From assembly GCA_018385335.1 (NCBI GenBank), contig JAHAZN010000080.1:1-40846 (forward strand): 40,846 nt of DNA, written 5' to 3'. This document shows, one piece after another, positions 7,700 to 17,868 of this stretch (position 1 is its first letter; every line of letters begins with the position of its first letter). The position numbers and the translations under genes are program-made. The stretch comes from Prevotella sp. (lineage in GTDB: Bacteria; Bacteroidota; Bacteroidia; Bacteroidales; Bacteroidaceae). The notes beneath the pieces were generated by a model. It made no database searches and was not told where the DNA came from. It was given only the letters and a program-made list of their open reading frames with translations.

Positions 7700-10600
7700 C
7701 TATTTAGGTTCAACATTCTTCTCTTCACAGACCTCTGGATGGTTGACATCGATGAGCTTCAGCACCTCGATGCCCTGCTCCACGGTGGGGACATTATCAA
7801 TGAGCATAGAGCGCCTGCCGTGCATCTCTCTGAGGCTACAGCCCCTGGGATGAGCAGTGGCATAGTCTATCACGCTGTCGAAGGCCTCGCTCTTGTAATA
7901 AGGACTCTCGTTGTCCTTCACGAGACAGAGGGTCATCTTTCCCTTCTTGAGCATAATCTTCTCGCATCCTATGCGCTTACCTATCCTCCTCAGTGTCACC
8001 ACTCTCATGAGTTCCTCGGCCACAGCGGGGATGTCGCCGAACCTATCCTTCAGTCGATGTCTGAATCGCTCCACCTCATCATCTTCACTGAGGTTATCAA
8101 GCTCTCTGTAGAGCAACATCCTCTCGCTATCGCCTGGCACGAAACTGTCGGGGAAACACATCTCAATATCGCTCTCCAGCACGCAGTCGCTGACAAACTC
8201 TCCTGCCTTCAGATGTTCCTTCATCTCCTCGGCATAGACCTCAGCAAACTCTTCGTTCTTGAGTTCCACGACAGCCTCGTTGAGAATCTTCTGATAGGTC
8301 TCGTAACCCAGATCGGCGATAAATCCGCTCTGCTCTGCGCCCAACAGGTTGCCGGCACCTCGGATGTCGAGGTCTTGCATAGCGATATTGATGCCACTGC
8401 CAAGGTCGGAGAAGTTCTCGAGCGCCTCCAACCTCCGTCTTGCCTCCTGCGGGAGCACACTCAGCGGTGGTGCAATGAGGTAACAGAAGGCCTTTCGATT
8501 GCCACGGCCCACACGTCCTCGCATCTGATGCAGGTCGCTCAGTCCGAAGTGGTGGGCACCATTGATGATGATGGTGTTAGCATTGGGGATATCAATACCA
8601 TTCTCCACGATAGTGGTGGAGAGTAGCACATCGTAGTCGTGATTGGCGAAACCGAGGATAATCTGCTCCAGCTCATCGCTCTTCATCTGTCCATGACCGA
8701 TGGCTACCCTGGCATCGGGCACATGCTTGGCAATCATCTCGGCAAGACGCTGAAGATCGCTGATGCGGTTGTTGACGAAATATACCTGCCCGTTGCGACT
8801 CATCTCAAACTGTATGGCATCGGCGATGACGTCGGGGGCGAAGGTGTAGATCTCTGTCTGTATGGGATGACGGTTGGGGGGCGGTGTCTGGATGATGCTC
8901 ATGTCTCTTGCACCTACGAGGGAGAACTGCAAGGTGCGTGGTATGGGGGTGGCACTCATCGTGAGGGTATCTACGGCTGTCTTCATCTGTCGGAGCCGTT
9001 CCTTGGTAGCTACGCCAAATTTCTGTTCCTCGTCGATGATAAGGAGTCCGAGATCCTTGAACTTCACCGTCTTGCTGATGAGTTTGTGGGTACCGATAAT
9101 GATATCGACCTTCCCCTGTGCCAAGTCGTCAATCACCTGTTTCGATTGTTTCGGGGTACGTGCACGAGAGAGGTAATCCACCCTCACCGGGAAGTCCTTC
9201 AGACGTTTGGCAAAGGTTTGATAGTGTTGCCATGCGAGCACCGTGGTGGGCACCATCACAGCCACCTGTTTCGAGTCGGCGGCTGCCTTGAAGGCAGCTC
9301 TCACCGCCACCTCTGTCTTGCCAAAGCCCACATCACCGCACACCAAACGGTCCATGGGGCGGGGTTTCTCCATATCAGCCTTCACGTCAGCCGTAGCCTT
9401 CATCTGGTCGGGGGTGTCCTCATAGGCGAAACCTGCCTCCAGTTCATGCTGCATGAAAGAGTCGTGACTGAAGGCGAATCCTCGCTCATGTCGGCGCGTA
9501 GCATAGAGTTTGATAAGGTCGCGCGCCATGTCCTTCATCTTCTTCTTGGTGCGCTCCTTGATGCGTTCCCACTGACCTGTGCCGAGCTGACTGAGGCGTG
9601 GCGGATTGCCGTTGTCCTGAGCTTTGTATTTGGCTATCTTATATAAAGAGTGGATGGAGACATAGACGGCATCACCATTCTGATACTGCAGTTTGATCAT
9701 CTCCTGATATCCTCCCTCTATAGGCATTCTCACCAATCCGCAGAAACGTCCAATGCCATGGTCAATATGCACCACATAGTCGCCCGGCTCAAACTGTTTG
9801 ATTTCCTTGAGTGTGAGAGCCACCTTACCTCCACGGGCTTCGGTAGCGCGCAACTGGTATTTATGATAGCGGTCGAAGATCTGGTGGTCGCTGAAGAGAC
9901 ATAGCTTGAGGTCATCGTCAACAAAGCCCTCATGGAGGGTTTTCTTCACGGGTGTGAAGAGCTTCACAGGAGCTTCGCCCTCGCCTTCCATACTGCCGAT
10001 AATCTCGGCGATGCGCTCATTCTGCTTGGCACTGTCCGCCAGGATATAGTTGCGGTATCCCCTAAGCTGATAGTCGGTGAGGGTCTGCAGGAGCAGTTCA
10101 AAATTCTTGTGAAAGAGGGGCTGGGCATGGGTGTGCATACTCACCATCACCTGTGCCTTGCGTCCCTGCCGGGGGTTGAGCCACAGTTGTTTGAATCCGA
10201 GTCCCTCGCGTGCTATCTGTGCTCCGCTGACAAGCAGACTCTCCTTGTTGAGTGTCATGCGTGCATCGTGCTCTTCCATCTCTGTTTTCTCAGCCTCCTG
10301 CTCTGCCCTTGCCTGCTGTGAGAAACCTTGCAGAAAGGTTTGCTCCACCATATCGCACACCAGTGGCCAGTCTTTGGCAACAAGGAGCACGGGCTGGGGA
10401 CGTTCGGCAAGAAACTGCAGGAGCGACTGTTTCTCTCCACTGTCGTCGAGAAGCTGTGGTACAATCTCCACCTCTTGTTTCTTCTCTTTAGATAGCTGTG
10501 TATCCACCTCGAAGGTTCTGATGGTATCGATGGTATGACCAAAGAAGTCGATACGCAACGGATATTCACTGTTGTATGGATAGACATCAATCAGACTTCC

Positions 10601-11158
10601 TCTGAGTGCCACCTGTCCCGGCTCATAGACATAATCCACCTCTTTCATACCCCATGCTTTGAGCTGGCTCAACAACACCGAGGGCTGACATTCGTCATCG
10701 ACAGCAAGTCTCACGGTTCGCTCGTTGAGTATCTTCTTGCTCACCACCTTCTCTGCCAAAGCCTCGGGATAGGTGACTACCACGAGGGTGCCCTGACGCC
10801 GTTCCATGGCAGCGAGTGCCTCGGTGCGCATCACCTCGTTGGCAGCCTCACGATGGGCATATTTCACTGCTCTTCGGTAGGAAGAGGGAAAGAAGAGGGC
10901 ACCTTCGTCGCCCAGCATCTGATGGAGGTCCTGATAGCAATAGCCTGCCTCATCGGCATCGTTCATCACCACAAGGGCCATCCCTTCCATCCTCATCGAC
11001 AGCGCTGCCAGGAGCATGGCAGGAGCCGAGGCTGTGAGGCCGTCAACACTCACCGTCGTCACACTGTCGTCGAGCACCGCCTTGCTCAGTGCACCTACCT
11101 GGGGCAACTGCGCATAGAGGGATTGCAAATCACTGATGTCTATCTCTTTATTCTTCAT
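7700..11158 (-). CDS. mfd: Transcription-repair coupling factor
   Basis: A 1152-residue ATP-dependent translocase that pushes stalled RNA polymerase off damaged DNA and recruits UvrA for excision repair. The N-terminal UvrB-like region is followed by the RNA-polymerase-interacting domain (FEPGDYVVHIDHGIGRF, about 460), a Walker A motif GDVGFGKTE near 608-616, the DEEQ box (IIDEEQKFGV, about 707), motif III TMSATPIPRTLQ (about 735) and the translocation motif around DIRGAGNLLG. A TRCF C-terminal domain follows. Length is normal. A good AGGAAGG site lies just before the ATG. The DUF2264 and symporter genes follow within 10 bases and may be read through from mfd. Confidence 0.97.
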   Translation of the reverse strand: MKNKEIDISDLQSLYAQLPQVGALSKAVLDDSVTTVSVDGLTASAPAMLLAALSMRMEGMALVVMNDADEAGYCYQDLHQMLGDEGALFFPSSYRRAVKYAHREAANEVMRTEALAAMERRQGTLVVVTYPEALAEKVVSKKILNERTVRLAVDDECQPSVLLSQLKAWGMKEVDYVYEPGQVALRGSLIDVYPYNSEYPLRIDFFGHTIDTIRTFEVDTQLSKEKKQEVEIVPQLLDDSGEKQSLLQFLAERPQPVLLVAKDWPLVCDMVEQTFLQGFSQQARAEQEAEKTEMEEHDARMTLNKESLLVSGAQIAREGLGFKQLWLNPRQGRKAQVMVSMHTHAQPLFHKNFELLLQTLTDYQLRGYRNYILADSAKQNERIAEIIGSMEGEGEAPVKLFTPVKKTLHEGFVDDDLKLCLFSDHQIFDRYHKYQLRATEARGGKVALTLKEIKQFEPGDYVVHIDHGIGRFCGLVRMPIEGGYQEMIKLQYQNGDAVYVSIHSLYKIAKYKAQDNGNPPRLSQLGTGQWERIKERTKKKMKDMARDLIKLYATRRHERGFAFSHDSFMQHELEAGFAYEDTPDQMKATADVKADMEKPRPMDRLVCGDVGFGKTEVAVRAAFKAAADSKQVAVMVPTTVLAWQHYQTFAKRLKDFPVRVDYLSRARTPKQSKQVIDDLAQGKVDIIIGTHKLISKTVKFKDLGLLIIDEEQKFGVATKERLRQMKTAVDTLTMSATPIPRTLQFSLVGARDMSIIQTPPPNRHPIQTEIYTFAPDVIADAIQFEMSRNGQVYFVNNRISDLQRLAEMIAKHVPDARVAIGHGQMKSDELEQIILGFANHDYDVLLSTTIVENGIDIPNANTIIINGAHHFGLSDLHQMRGRVGRGNRKAFCYLIAPPLSVLPQEARRRLEALENFSDLGSGINIAMQDLDIRGAGNLLGAEQSGFIADLGYETYQKILNEAVVELKNEEFAEVYAEEMKEHLKAGEFVSDCVLESDIEMCFPDSFVPGDSERMLLYRELDNLSEDDEVERFRHRLKDRFGDIPAVAEELMRVVTLRRIGKRIGCEKIMLKKGKMTLCLVKDNESPYYKSEAFDSVIDYATAHPRGCSLREMHGRRSMLIDNVPTVEQGIEVLKLIDVNHPEVCEEKNVEPK

Positions 11159-11182
11159 ACCTTCCTGGTCGTATCACGACTG

Positions 11183-11190
11183 CAAAGATA
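11183..11190 (-). promoter_or_regulatory. Probable mfd promoter element
   Basis: The minus strand reads TATCTTTG at 11190-11183, giving a start near 11176 and a leader of roughly 18 bases. No clear TTTG lies 19-21 bases upstream. Confidence 0.5.
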
Positions 11191-11220
11191 GTGCAAAAAT
11201 ATCTATTAAGCGAGTAAAAC

Positions 11221-11252
11221 TTTGCTAGTTTGAAGAAATAAGTGTAATTTTG
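11221..11252 (+). promoter_or_regulatory. Consensus Bacteroidetes promoter for sulP
   Basis: TTTG (11221-11224), 20 bases, then TAATTTTG (11245-11252): a full match to the TTTG / TAnnTTTG pattern. RNA would start near 11259, about 65 bases before the ATG at 11324. It is divergent from the mfd promoter across a 165-base gap. Confidence 0.75.
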
Positions 11253-11323
11253 CACCTTCAGACATAAAGTAACAACTGTTCTTTCTTATTTATATAAAGG
11301 AAGGGTATCATACATAAAGACAA

Positions 11324-13000
11324 ATGAAGACATTTACTCTGCATCCCAAACTGTTGGACACCTTGAAACATTATGACAGGAAGACATTGACCGCCGATAT
11401 CATGGCGGGTATCATCGTGGGTATCGTAGCCCTCCCCTTGGCTATCGCCTTTGGTATTGCCTCGGGAGTAACACCAGAAAAGGGTATCATCACAGCCATC
11501 GTAGCCGGACTCATTGTCTCTGTCCTCGGCGGAAGCAAGGTTCAGATTGGTGGTCCCACAGGTGCCTTCATCGTCATCGTCTATGGCATCATCCAGCAGT
11601 ATGGCATGGAAGGACTGGCTGTCGCCACGCTCATGGCAGGCGCCTTCCTCATCCTCTTCGGTGCGCTGCACCTCGGCACCATCATCAAGTTTATCCCCTA
11701 TCCTATCGTCGTGGGATTTACCAGCGGTATCGCTGTCACTATCTTCACCACACAGATGAAAGATCTCTTCGGACTGGAGATAGCTAAGGTGCCGGCTGAC
11801 TTCATAGAGAAATGGGCGGTGTATATAGAGCATGCCTCTACGGCTGACCTGTGGACCTCGCTCGTGGGTGTGCTGAGCATCGTTATCATCGCCCTCACAC
11901 CTCGGTTCAGCAAGAAGATTCCCGGTTCGCTCATCGCCATCATCGTAATGACCATAGGGGCGTTGCTGCTCAAACACTATGGGGGCATCGGCGTGGAGAC
12001 GATCGGCGACCGATTCTCTATCAGCGGTGAACTGCCAGAGGCTCACGTGCCTCCAATGACATGGGAGACCATCAAGAGTCTCGTCTCTCCTGCGCTCACC
12101 ATCGCTATTCTCGGTGCCATAGAGAGTCTGCTCTCGGCTACCGTGGCCGACGGTGTGACAGGCGACCACCACGACTCCAATACCGAACTGGTGGCACAGG
12201 GTATCGCCAACATGGCGGCACCTCTCTTCGGAGGAATCCCTGCAACAGGTGCCATCGCACGTACCATGACAAACATCAACAACGGCGGACGCTCACCTAT
12301 CGCAGGTATCGTGCACGCCATCGTCCTTCTGCTCATCTTCCTCTTCCTCATGCCTCTGGCCCAGTATATCCCCATGGCATGTCTCGCTGGTGTGCTGGTA
12401 GTGGTGAGCTATGGCATGAGCGGATGGCGCTCGTTTAAGGCGCTGATGAAAAACCCCAAGAGCGATGTCACCGTACTGCTCATCACCTTCTTCCTCACCA
12501 TCATCTTCGACCTCACCATAGCTATCGAGGTGGGGCTGATTATCGCCTGTCTGCTCTTTATGCGACGGATGAGTGAGACAACAGACGTGAAGGTAATCAG
12601 CGATGAGATAGACCCCAACGAGGAGCTCGACATCAAAGCTGGTAACCTGGAGCATCTCACCATCCCCGAAGGTGTGGAGGTGTATGAGATTAACGGACCT
12701 TACTTCTTTGGCGCTGGCAACAGGTTTGAGGAGATTATGGCATCCTTTGGCGACAGACCAAAGGTGCGTATCATACGCATGAGAAAGGTGCCGTTTGTCG
12801 ATTCTACTGGTATTCACAACCTCACCAACCTCTGCGAGATGAGCAGCAAGGAGGGCATTCATATCATCCTCTCCGGTGTCAACGACAAGGTGCAGAGTGT
12901 GCTGCAGAAGTCTGGATTCAACGAACTGGTGGGCAAGGAGAATATCTGTAGCCATATCAACCTCGCTCTCGAACGCGCAAAAGAAATCATCAATAAATAA
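11324..13000 (+). CDS. SulP-family anion permease with STAS domain
   Basis: A 558-residue inner-membrane protein. The first about 420 residues contain the SulP/SLC26 membrane region, opening with LTADIMAGIIVGIVALPLAIAFGIASG and including the IESLLSATVADGVTG and GGIPATGAIARTMTN segments. The last about 115 residues form a cytoplasmic STAS domain with VPFVDSTGIHNL around 488-500. Members carry sulfate, bicarbonate or other anions, sometimes with sodium; the substrate cannot be assigned here. The gene has its own consensus promoter, and the CotH-type surface protein gene follows after 11 bases. Confidence 0.92.
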   Translation: MKTFTLHPKLLDTLKHYDRKTLTADIMAGIIVGIVALPLAIAFGIASGVTPEKGIITAIVAGLIVSVLGGSKVQIGGPTGAFIVIVYGIIQQYGMEGLAVATLMAGAFLILFGALHLGTIIKFIPYPIVVGFTSGIAVTIFTTQMKDLFGLEIAKVPADFIEKWAVYIEHASTADLWTSLVGVLSIVIIALTPRFSKKIPGSLIAIIVMTIGALLLKHYGGIGVETIGDRFSISGELPEAHVPPMTWETIKSLVSPALTIAILGAIESLLSATVADGVTGDHHDSNTELVAQGIANMAAPLFGGIPATGAIARTMTNINNGGRSPIAGIVHAIVLLLIFLFLMPLAQYIPMACLAGVLVVVSYGMSGWRSFKALMKNPKSDVTVLLITFFLTIIFDLTIAIEVGLIIACLLFMRRMSETTDVKVISDEIDPNEELDIKAGNLEHLTIPEGVEVYEINGPYFFGAGNRFEEIMASFGDRPKVRIIRMRKVPFVDSTGIHNLTNLCEMSSKEGIHIILSGVNDKVQSVLQKSGFNELVGKENICSHINLALERAKEIINK

Positions 13001-13011
13001 AATATCCGCCT

Positions 13012-16000
13012 ATGAAAACTAAAATTCTTCTCCTCTCCCTTCTGCTGCCTCTGTGCTTAAAGGCTGAGTATGTATGGTTGGATGTCACCGACAGATACAT
13101 CACCAATCCCTCATTTGACGGTAATAGCAACACAGGATGGACCTATACTGCCAATGCAGGTTCAAAGGCTGTCAACTATGGTTGTTGGGAGTTTTGGAAC
13201 GGCACCTTCGATGCTTATCAGACACTCACCGGCCTCTCGGCAGGCAAATACCGTCTGTCGGTGCAGGGGTACTACCGCACGCAAGACAATTCAGCTGCCT
13301 TCCGCGACTACCAATCGGGCAGTGAAGATATCACTGCTATGCTCTATGCTGGCGACACGAAACAACCGTTGGTAAGCGTATATTCGTTTGCCTTCACCAG
13401 TAACCCCGGCAACTCATGGACTCCCAACTGGCAGCAATTCTACCCCAACGGCATGGAGAGCGCTAACAAAGCATTTGAGGAAGGAGCTTATCAGAACACC
13501 ATGGAGCTGAACCACGATGGCGGCGATCTCAGAATCGGCATTGCCAACCAGGGATATATCTACAGCAACTGGTGTATCTTCGATAATTTCAAACTCGAAT
13601 ACTGGTGTCAGCTCATCTCTGTCACTTCCGTCAGCATCGACGGGCCATCGACAGTAAACCTCATCAAGGGAGAACAGCATCGGCTCACTGCCACCGTCAG
13701 CCCGTCGGCAGCTACCTTCAAAGAGGTGAAATGGAAAAGCAACAACACCTCGGTGGCTACGGTCGATGACAGCGGACTGGTGACGGCCCTCAGCGAAGGT
13801 AGTACCACCATTACTGCCACTTCTACCGACGGTACCGGACGTAGTGCTTCGGTCACCATCAGCATAAGCAACCGTACTGCAACAGCTTCGTCATTGGTTA
13901 TCAACGAGATGATGGCGGCTAACGTGGATGAGTATATCAGCAGGGCGTTCAATTTCGACGGGTGGATAGAGCTCTACAACCCCTCAACACAGGCAGTATC
14001 GCTCAGTGGACTCTATGTGTCCGATGATGCTATGAACATGAAGAAATATCAGTTGCGTTCGTGTCATGGCATCCTGCCCGCCAAGGGATTCAACGTGCTA
14101 TGGTTTGAGAGCGAGACGCTACACAACGAGCACCTCCCTCTGAAACTTGATGTTGATGGTGGCTACCTCGCCTTCAGCGATGAAGCGGGTAACATCGTAG
14201 CCGAACTCACCTACCCCGCTGCCATGGAGCGTATCGCTTATGCGCGTACTACCGATGGGTCGGGAGAGTGGAACCTCACGGCACAGGCGACACCAGGCAC
14301 CACAAACAATGCCTCGACGTTTGCTGCACAGCAGTTGGGTGCTCCTGTCATCGACACTCCATCTCAACTGTTCACAGGTAGTCTCACCACTACCGTAAGC
14401 ATCCCCGACGGTGCCTTGCTGCGCTATACAACAGATGGTTCGCTACCTACACTCACCAATGGTGAGACAAGTAATACTGGCGTGTTCTCATTTAAGAAGA
14501 ACACCTCGCTCCGCCTACGTCTGTTCAAAGAGGGATGGTTGCCAAGTGCGGTGACCACACGCTCATTTATCCTAAAAGACAAAGACTATCAGTTGCCTAT
14601 CATCTCGGTAGTGGCAGACGAGAGCTTCCTCTATGACGAGCAGATAGGTGTGATGGTGAGGGGTGTCAATGGACGAGCTGGCAACGGACAGAGCACACCT
14701 TGCAACTGGAACATGGACTGGGAACGCCCCGTCAACTTCTCCTTCATCACCAGCGAGGGTGAGATGGCACTCTGCCAGGATGTCAACCTTGAGATGGCTG
14801 GTGGATGGAGCCGTGCATGGGAACCGCACTCATTCAAGCTCAAGGGCGACAAGGAACTGGGAGGCAACAAGAACCTCGACCACCCCTTCTTCAGTGCCAA
14901 ACCGTATATCCGCAACCGCACCCTGCAGATACGCAACGGAGGCAATGACAATAACTGCCGTATCAAGGATGCTGCACTGCAAACCATCATCCAGACCTCG
15001 GGTATCGATATCGACCTGCAGTCATATCAGCCCATCCATGAGTTTATCAATGGAAAATATATCGGTGTGCTCAACATGAGAGAGCCCAACAACAAGCACT
15101 ATGTGTATGCTAACTATGGTTGGGACGATGATGAGATAGACCAGTTTGAGATGAGTCCCGACTCGGGCTATGTACAGAAATGTGGCACCGACGAGGCCTT
15201 CCTCAATCTCTGTAAACTCAGCGAGGGTGCCGCCAATGCTGCAACCTATGAGGAGATAAAACAACTGCTCGACATCGATGAGTATATCAACTACGTGGCT
15301 GCTGAGTTCTATCTCGGTTCTACAGACTGGCCACAGAACAACATCAAGGGTTTTCGTCACCGCGACGGAGGACGCTTTAGGTTTGTCTCCTTCGATATTG
15401 ACCACGCTTTCAGCGCAACCACGAGTACGTTTAACACCTTCGAGGAGAAACAGACCTATACCTTTGATTACCTCTATGACCTGCAGACACGCTTTACCAA
15501 GGAGATTAAGTTTGTCACACTCTTTAAGAACCTGCTGGCCAACGATGAGTTCCGACGCCGCTTCATCGACACCTTCTGCATCATGGGAGGTAGCGTGTTT
15601 GAAGAAGACCGTGCCAAGGCTATCATCGACTCCCTCACCGAGAACGTCACTCCGATGATGGCCCTCGAAGGGAAGTCGCCCACCTCAACAGCAGAGCAGA
15701 TGAAGAACAGCTTCACCGGCCGCATGGAGAAGATGATGGGGGCACTGCAGTCTTACTCACCTATGCAGTTGAAAAGCACCTCACCACAGAACGCCATCAT
15801 CAGCAGTAACGCCCCCGGCGCACAGATCTTTATCAACGAGGTTGCTCTGCCACACAGCAAGGGTGACGTTGCTCCTTCTTTCGACGGACAACTCTTCGCA
15901 CCTGTCAAACTGAAGGCTGTGGCACCTGCCGGCTACCGTTTCGTGGGGTGGAGAAACAAGAAGGATAACACCTATTTCTCAAAGAACGAAGAGACAACAA

Positions 16001-16812
16001 TGCCTTCGGGCAACTTTACCCTTGAGGCGAAGTTTACCGCACTTACCGACGCAGAGCGCGAGGCCAAGGAGATAACGCCCGTGCGTATCAACGAGGTGAG
16101 CGCCGTCAACGATGTGTTCGTCAACGACTACTTCAAGAAGGGTTCGTGGGTGGAGCTCTACAACACTACCAACAAGCCCATCGACATCGAGGGAATGTAT
16201 CTCTCTGATGATATCAGTATGCCACTCAAATATCGCATCACCAAGGGTGAGTCGGTGGCGACTACGCTCATCGGTGCCCATGGTCATCTGCTGATATGGT
16301 TGGACAAGAAAGCACCTATCAGCGAACTGCATGCCTCCTTTAAGGTGGACGACACGGGTGAACTCCTGCTCACCGCTGCCGATGAGTCGTGGAGCGACTA
16401 TCTCAGTTATCCTGTCCACGATGGCTACAACTCCGTGATACGCTATCCCGACGGAGAGAACACTACCTATGTCACATCGTTGCCTACCATCGGTGGACCT
16501 AACAGAATCAACAGCTACCTCACAGCGTTCACCAACGAACGCCCCACATCCGTACGCAACACATCATTTGCGTCGTGGTCACTCCGACTGCAGGCTGTGG
16601 GTCAGCGTCTTATCGTGATAGGACAGGAGGCTGCTACTGCCTTGGTGAGCATCACCAACCTGGCAGGACAGATAGTACTCGTAGCCTCTCCTTCGTCTGT
16701 CAACGGACAGCAGAGTATCGACGTGAGCCGACTGTCGCCGGGATGCTACATCGCACATGCTACCGACAGCGAGGGACATAGCACAACACTGAAATTTAGC
16801 AAAACAAGATAA
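13012..16812 (+). CDS. Large secreted CotH-kinase / lamin-tail / Ig-like protein with type IX-like sorting tail
   Basis: A 1266-residue protein with a signal peptide (about 1-18). In order: a beta-rich binding-like region (20-200), a Big_2 Ig-like domain (about 203-287), a lamin-tail domain (about 295-425, SLVINEMMAANVDEY), a chitobiase-C/Fn3-associated domain (about 442-520, LLRYTTDGSLPT), a CotH kinase domain (about 527-900) with INGKYIGVLNMREPNN (679-694) and the acidic FDIDHAF (794-800), an InlB-repeat-like stretch (about 930-1005, RFVGWRNKKDNTYF), a second lamin-tail domain (about 1022-1165, RINEVSAVNDVFVND), and a C-terminal segment ending SRLSPGCYIAHATDSEGHS and LKFSKTR that resembles a type A type IX sorting domain. 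CotH proteins are atypical protein kinases; substrate and activity here are unknown. Surface location is inferred from the tail. Confidence 0.85.
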   Translation: MKTKILLLSLLLPLCLKAEYVWLDVTDRYITNPSFDGNSNTGWTYTANAGSKAVNYGCWEFWNGTFDAYQTLTGLSAGKYRLSVQGYYRTQDNSAAFRDYQSGSEDITAMLYAGDTKQPLVSVYSFAFTSNPGNSWTPNWQQFYPNGMESANKAFEEGAYQNTMELNHDGGDLRIGIANQGYIYSNWCIFDNFKLEYWCQLISVTSVSIDGPSTVNLIKGEQHRLTATVSPSAATFKEVKWKSNNTSVATVDDSGLVTALSEGSTTITATSTDGTGRSASVTISISNRTATASSLVINEMMAANVDEYISRAFNFDGWIELYNPSTQAVSLSGLYVSDDAMNMKKYQLRSCHGILPAKGFNVLWFESETLHNEHLPLKLDVDGGYLAFSDEAGNIVAELTYPAAMERIAYARTTDGSGEWNLTAQATPGTTNNASTFAAQQLGAPVIDTPSQLFTGSLTTTVSIPDGALLRYTTDGSLPTLTNGETSNTGVFSFKKNTSLRLRLFKEGWLPSAVTTRSFILKDKDYQLPIISVVADESFLYDEQIGVMVRGVNGRAGNGQSTPCNWNMDWERPVNFSFITSEGEMALCQDVNLEMAGGWSRAWEPHSFKLKGDKELGGNKNLDHPFFSAKPYIRNRTLQIRNGGNDNNCRIKDAALQTIIQTSGIDIDLQSYQPIHEFINGKYIGVLNMREPNNKHYVYANYGWDDDEIDQFEMSPDSGYVQKCGTDEAFLNLCKLSEGAANAATYEEIKQLLDIDEYINYVAAEFYLGSTDWPQNNIKGFRHRDGGRFRFVSFDIDHAFSATTSTFNTFEEKQTYTFDYLYDLQTRFTKEIKFVTLFKNLLANDEFRRRFIDTFCIMGGSVFEEDRAKAIIDSLTENVTPMMALEGKSPTSTAEQMKNSFTGRMEKMMGALQSYSPMQLKSTSPQNAIISSNAPGAQIFINEVALPHSKGDVAPSFDGQLFAPVKLKAVAPAGYRFVGWRNKKDNTYFSKNEETTMPSGNFTLEAKFTALTDAEREAKEITPVRINEVSAVNDVFVNDYFKKGSWVELYNTTNKPIDIEGMYLSDDISMPLKYRITKGESVATTLIGAHGHLLIWLDKKAPISELHASFKVDDTGELLLTAADESWSDYLSYPVHDGYNSVIRYPDGENTTYVTSLPTIGGPNRINSYLTAFTNERPTSVRNTSFASWSLRLQAVGQRLIVIGQEAATALVSITNLAGQIVLVASPSSVNGQQSIDVSRLSPGCYIAHATDSEGHSTTLKFSKTR

Positions 16813-16818
16813 CACACC

Positions 16819-17868
16819 ATGGAGCCCATCCTATCTCCCAACGACCTGGAGCAGCTGAAAACGCTCATCGACGATGCTCATCATATCGTCGTCTGCTGCC
16901 ATACCCATCCCGACGGCGATGCCATCGGCTCATGCCTTGGCTGGACCAACTACCTGAGAAGCAAGGGAAAGGAGGCTGTGGTCATCATCCCCAATATGCA
17001 CCCTGATTTTCTCAAGTGGTTGCCTAACTCAGAGAAAATCGTCCGCTATGACAAAAAGACTGACTTCGCTAACCAACTGATAGATGAAGCTGACATCATC
17101 TTTATGCTCGACCTCAATCAGCCTGACCGACTGGCTGAGATGGCAGAGGCTGTCATGCACTCCCGTGCAAAAAAGGCAATCATCGACCACCATCTCGACC
17201 CTATCGACAATGTGGAGTTTCTCTGTTCACATCCTGAGGCATGCTCTACCTGTGAACTGGTGTTCCGTGTGGTATGGGAACTGGGGGATTTCGCTGCACT
17301 CGGCACTCATTTTGCTGCCCCCATCTATTGTGGCATGATGACCGACACTGGTGGATTCACCTACAACAGCAACTCGTCTGATGTGTTCTTCATCATCAGT
17401 CAACTGCTCACTAAAGGTATCGACAAGGACCGCATCTACCGTAATGTCTTCCACTGCTTCAGCGAGAACCGTCTGCGTCTCATGGGCTATGTGCTCTATA
17501 AGAAACTGATGACCTTTGAGGAGCAACACGCAGCACTCTTTGCCTTGTCGCGCGCCGACCAGCAACGTTTCCATTTTGTGAAAGGCGATGCCGAAGGACT
17601 CGTCAACCTCCCCCTGCAGATGAAGGGTACCCGACTGTCTATCTCTCTGCGCGAAGACACTGAGAAGGAGAGAAACGTGAGGGTGAGTCTAAGGTCGGTG
17701 GACAACTTCCCATGTAACATCATGGCTGCACGTTATTTCAACGGCGGAGGACATCTCAATGCCTCGGGTGGCGAACTGCACTGCACACTCGAAGAGGCGA
17801 TAGACATCGCAACAAAGGCAATCATGGAATTTCAACCCGACAACTCAAACAATAATCCACAGATATGA
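16819..17868 (+). CDS. nrnA: DHH-family phosphoesterase (NrnA-like oligoribonuclease / pAp phosphatase)
   Basis: A 349-residue cytoplasmic enzyme. The DHH motifs are clear: CHTHPDGDAIGS (27-38, metal ligands His28, Asp32, Asp34), Asp98 in MLDLNQPDR, IIDHHLDP (121-128), and MMTDTGGF. The C-terminal DHHA1 domain has NGGGHLNASGG. This layout and length fit NrnA, which degrades short RNA oligonucleotides and dephosphorylates pAp; close relatives hydrolyse cyclic dinucleotides but carry extra membrane and sensor domains that are absent here. It starts 6 bases after the CotH-type gene, and its stop overlaps the next start by 4 bases (ATGA). Confidence 0.88.
   Translation: MEPILSPNDLEQLKTLIDDAHHIVVCCHTHPDGDAIGSCLGWTNYLRSKGKEAVVIIPNMHPDFLKWLPNSEKIVRYDKKTDFANQLIDEADIIFMLDLNQPDRLAEMAEAVMHSRAKKAIIDHHLDPIDNVEFLCSHPEACSTCELVFRVVWELGDFAALGTHFAAPIYCGMMTDTGGFTYNSNSSDVFFIISQLLTKGIDKDRIYRNVFHCFSENRLRLMGYVLYKKLMTFEEQHAALFALSRADQQRFHFVKGDAEGLVNLPLQMKGTRLSISLREDTEKERNVRVSLRSVDNFPCNIMAARYFNGGGHLNASGGELHCTLEEAIDIATKAIMEFQPDNSNNNPQI

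Noticed and set aside
7637..9646. Two long plus-strand open frames (329 and 335 codons) opposite mfd
   Set aside because: Both are antisense shadows of Mfd helicase motifs; translations are His/Leu-rich and show no family features.
11258..12172. A 304-codon minus-strand open frame opposite sulP
   Set aside because: Low-complexity, Asp/His/Gly-rich translation without domain motifs, fully antisense to a well-supported permease gene that has a consensus promoter.
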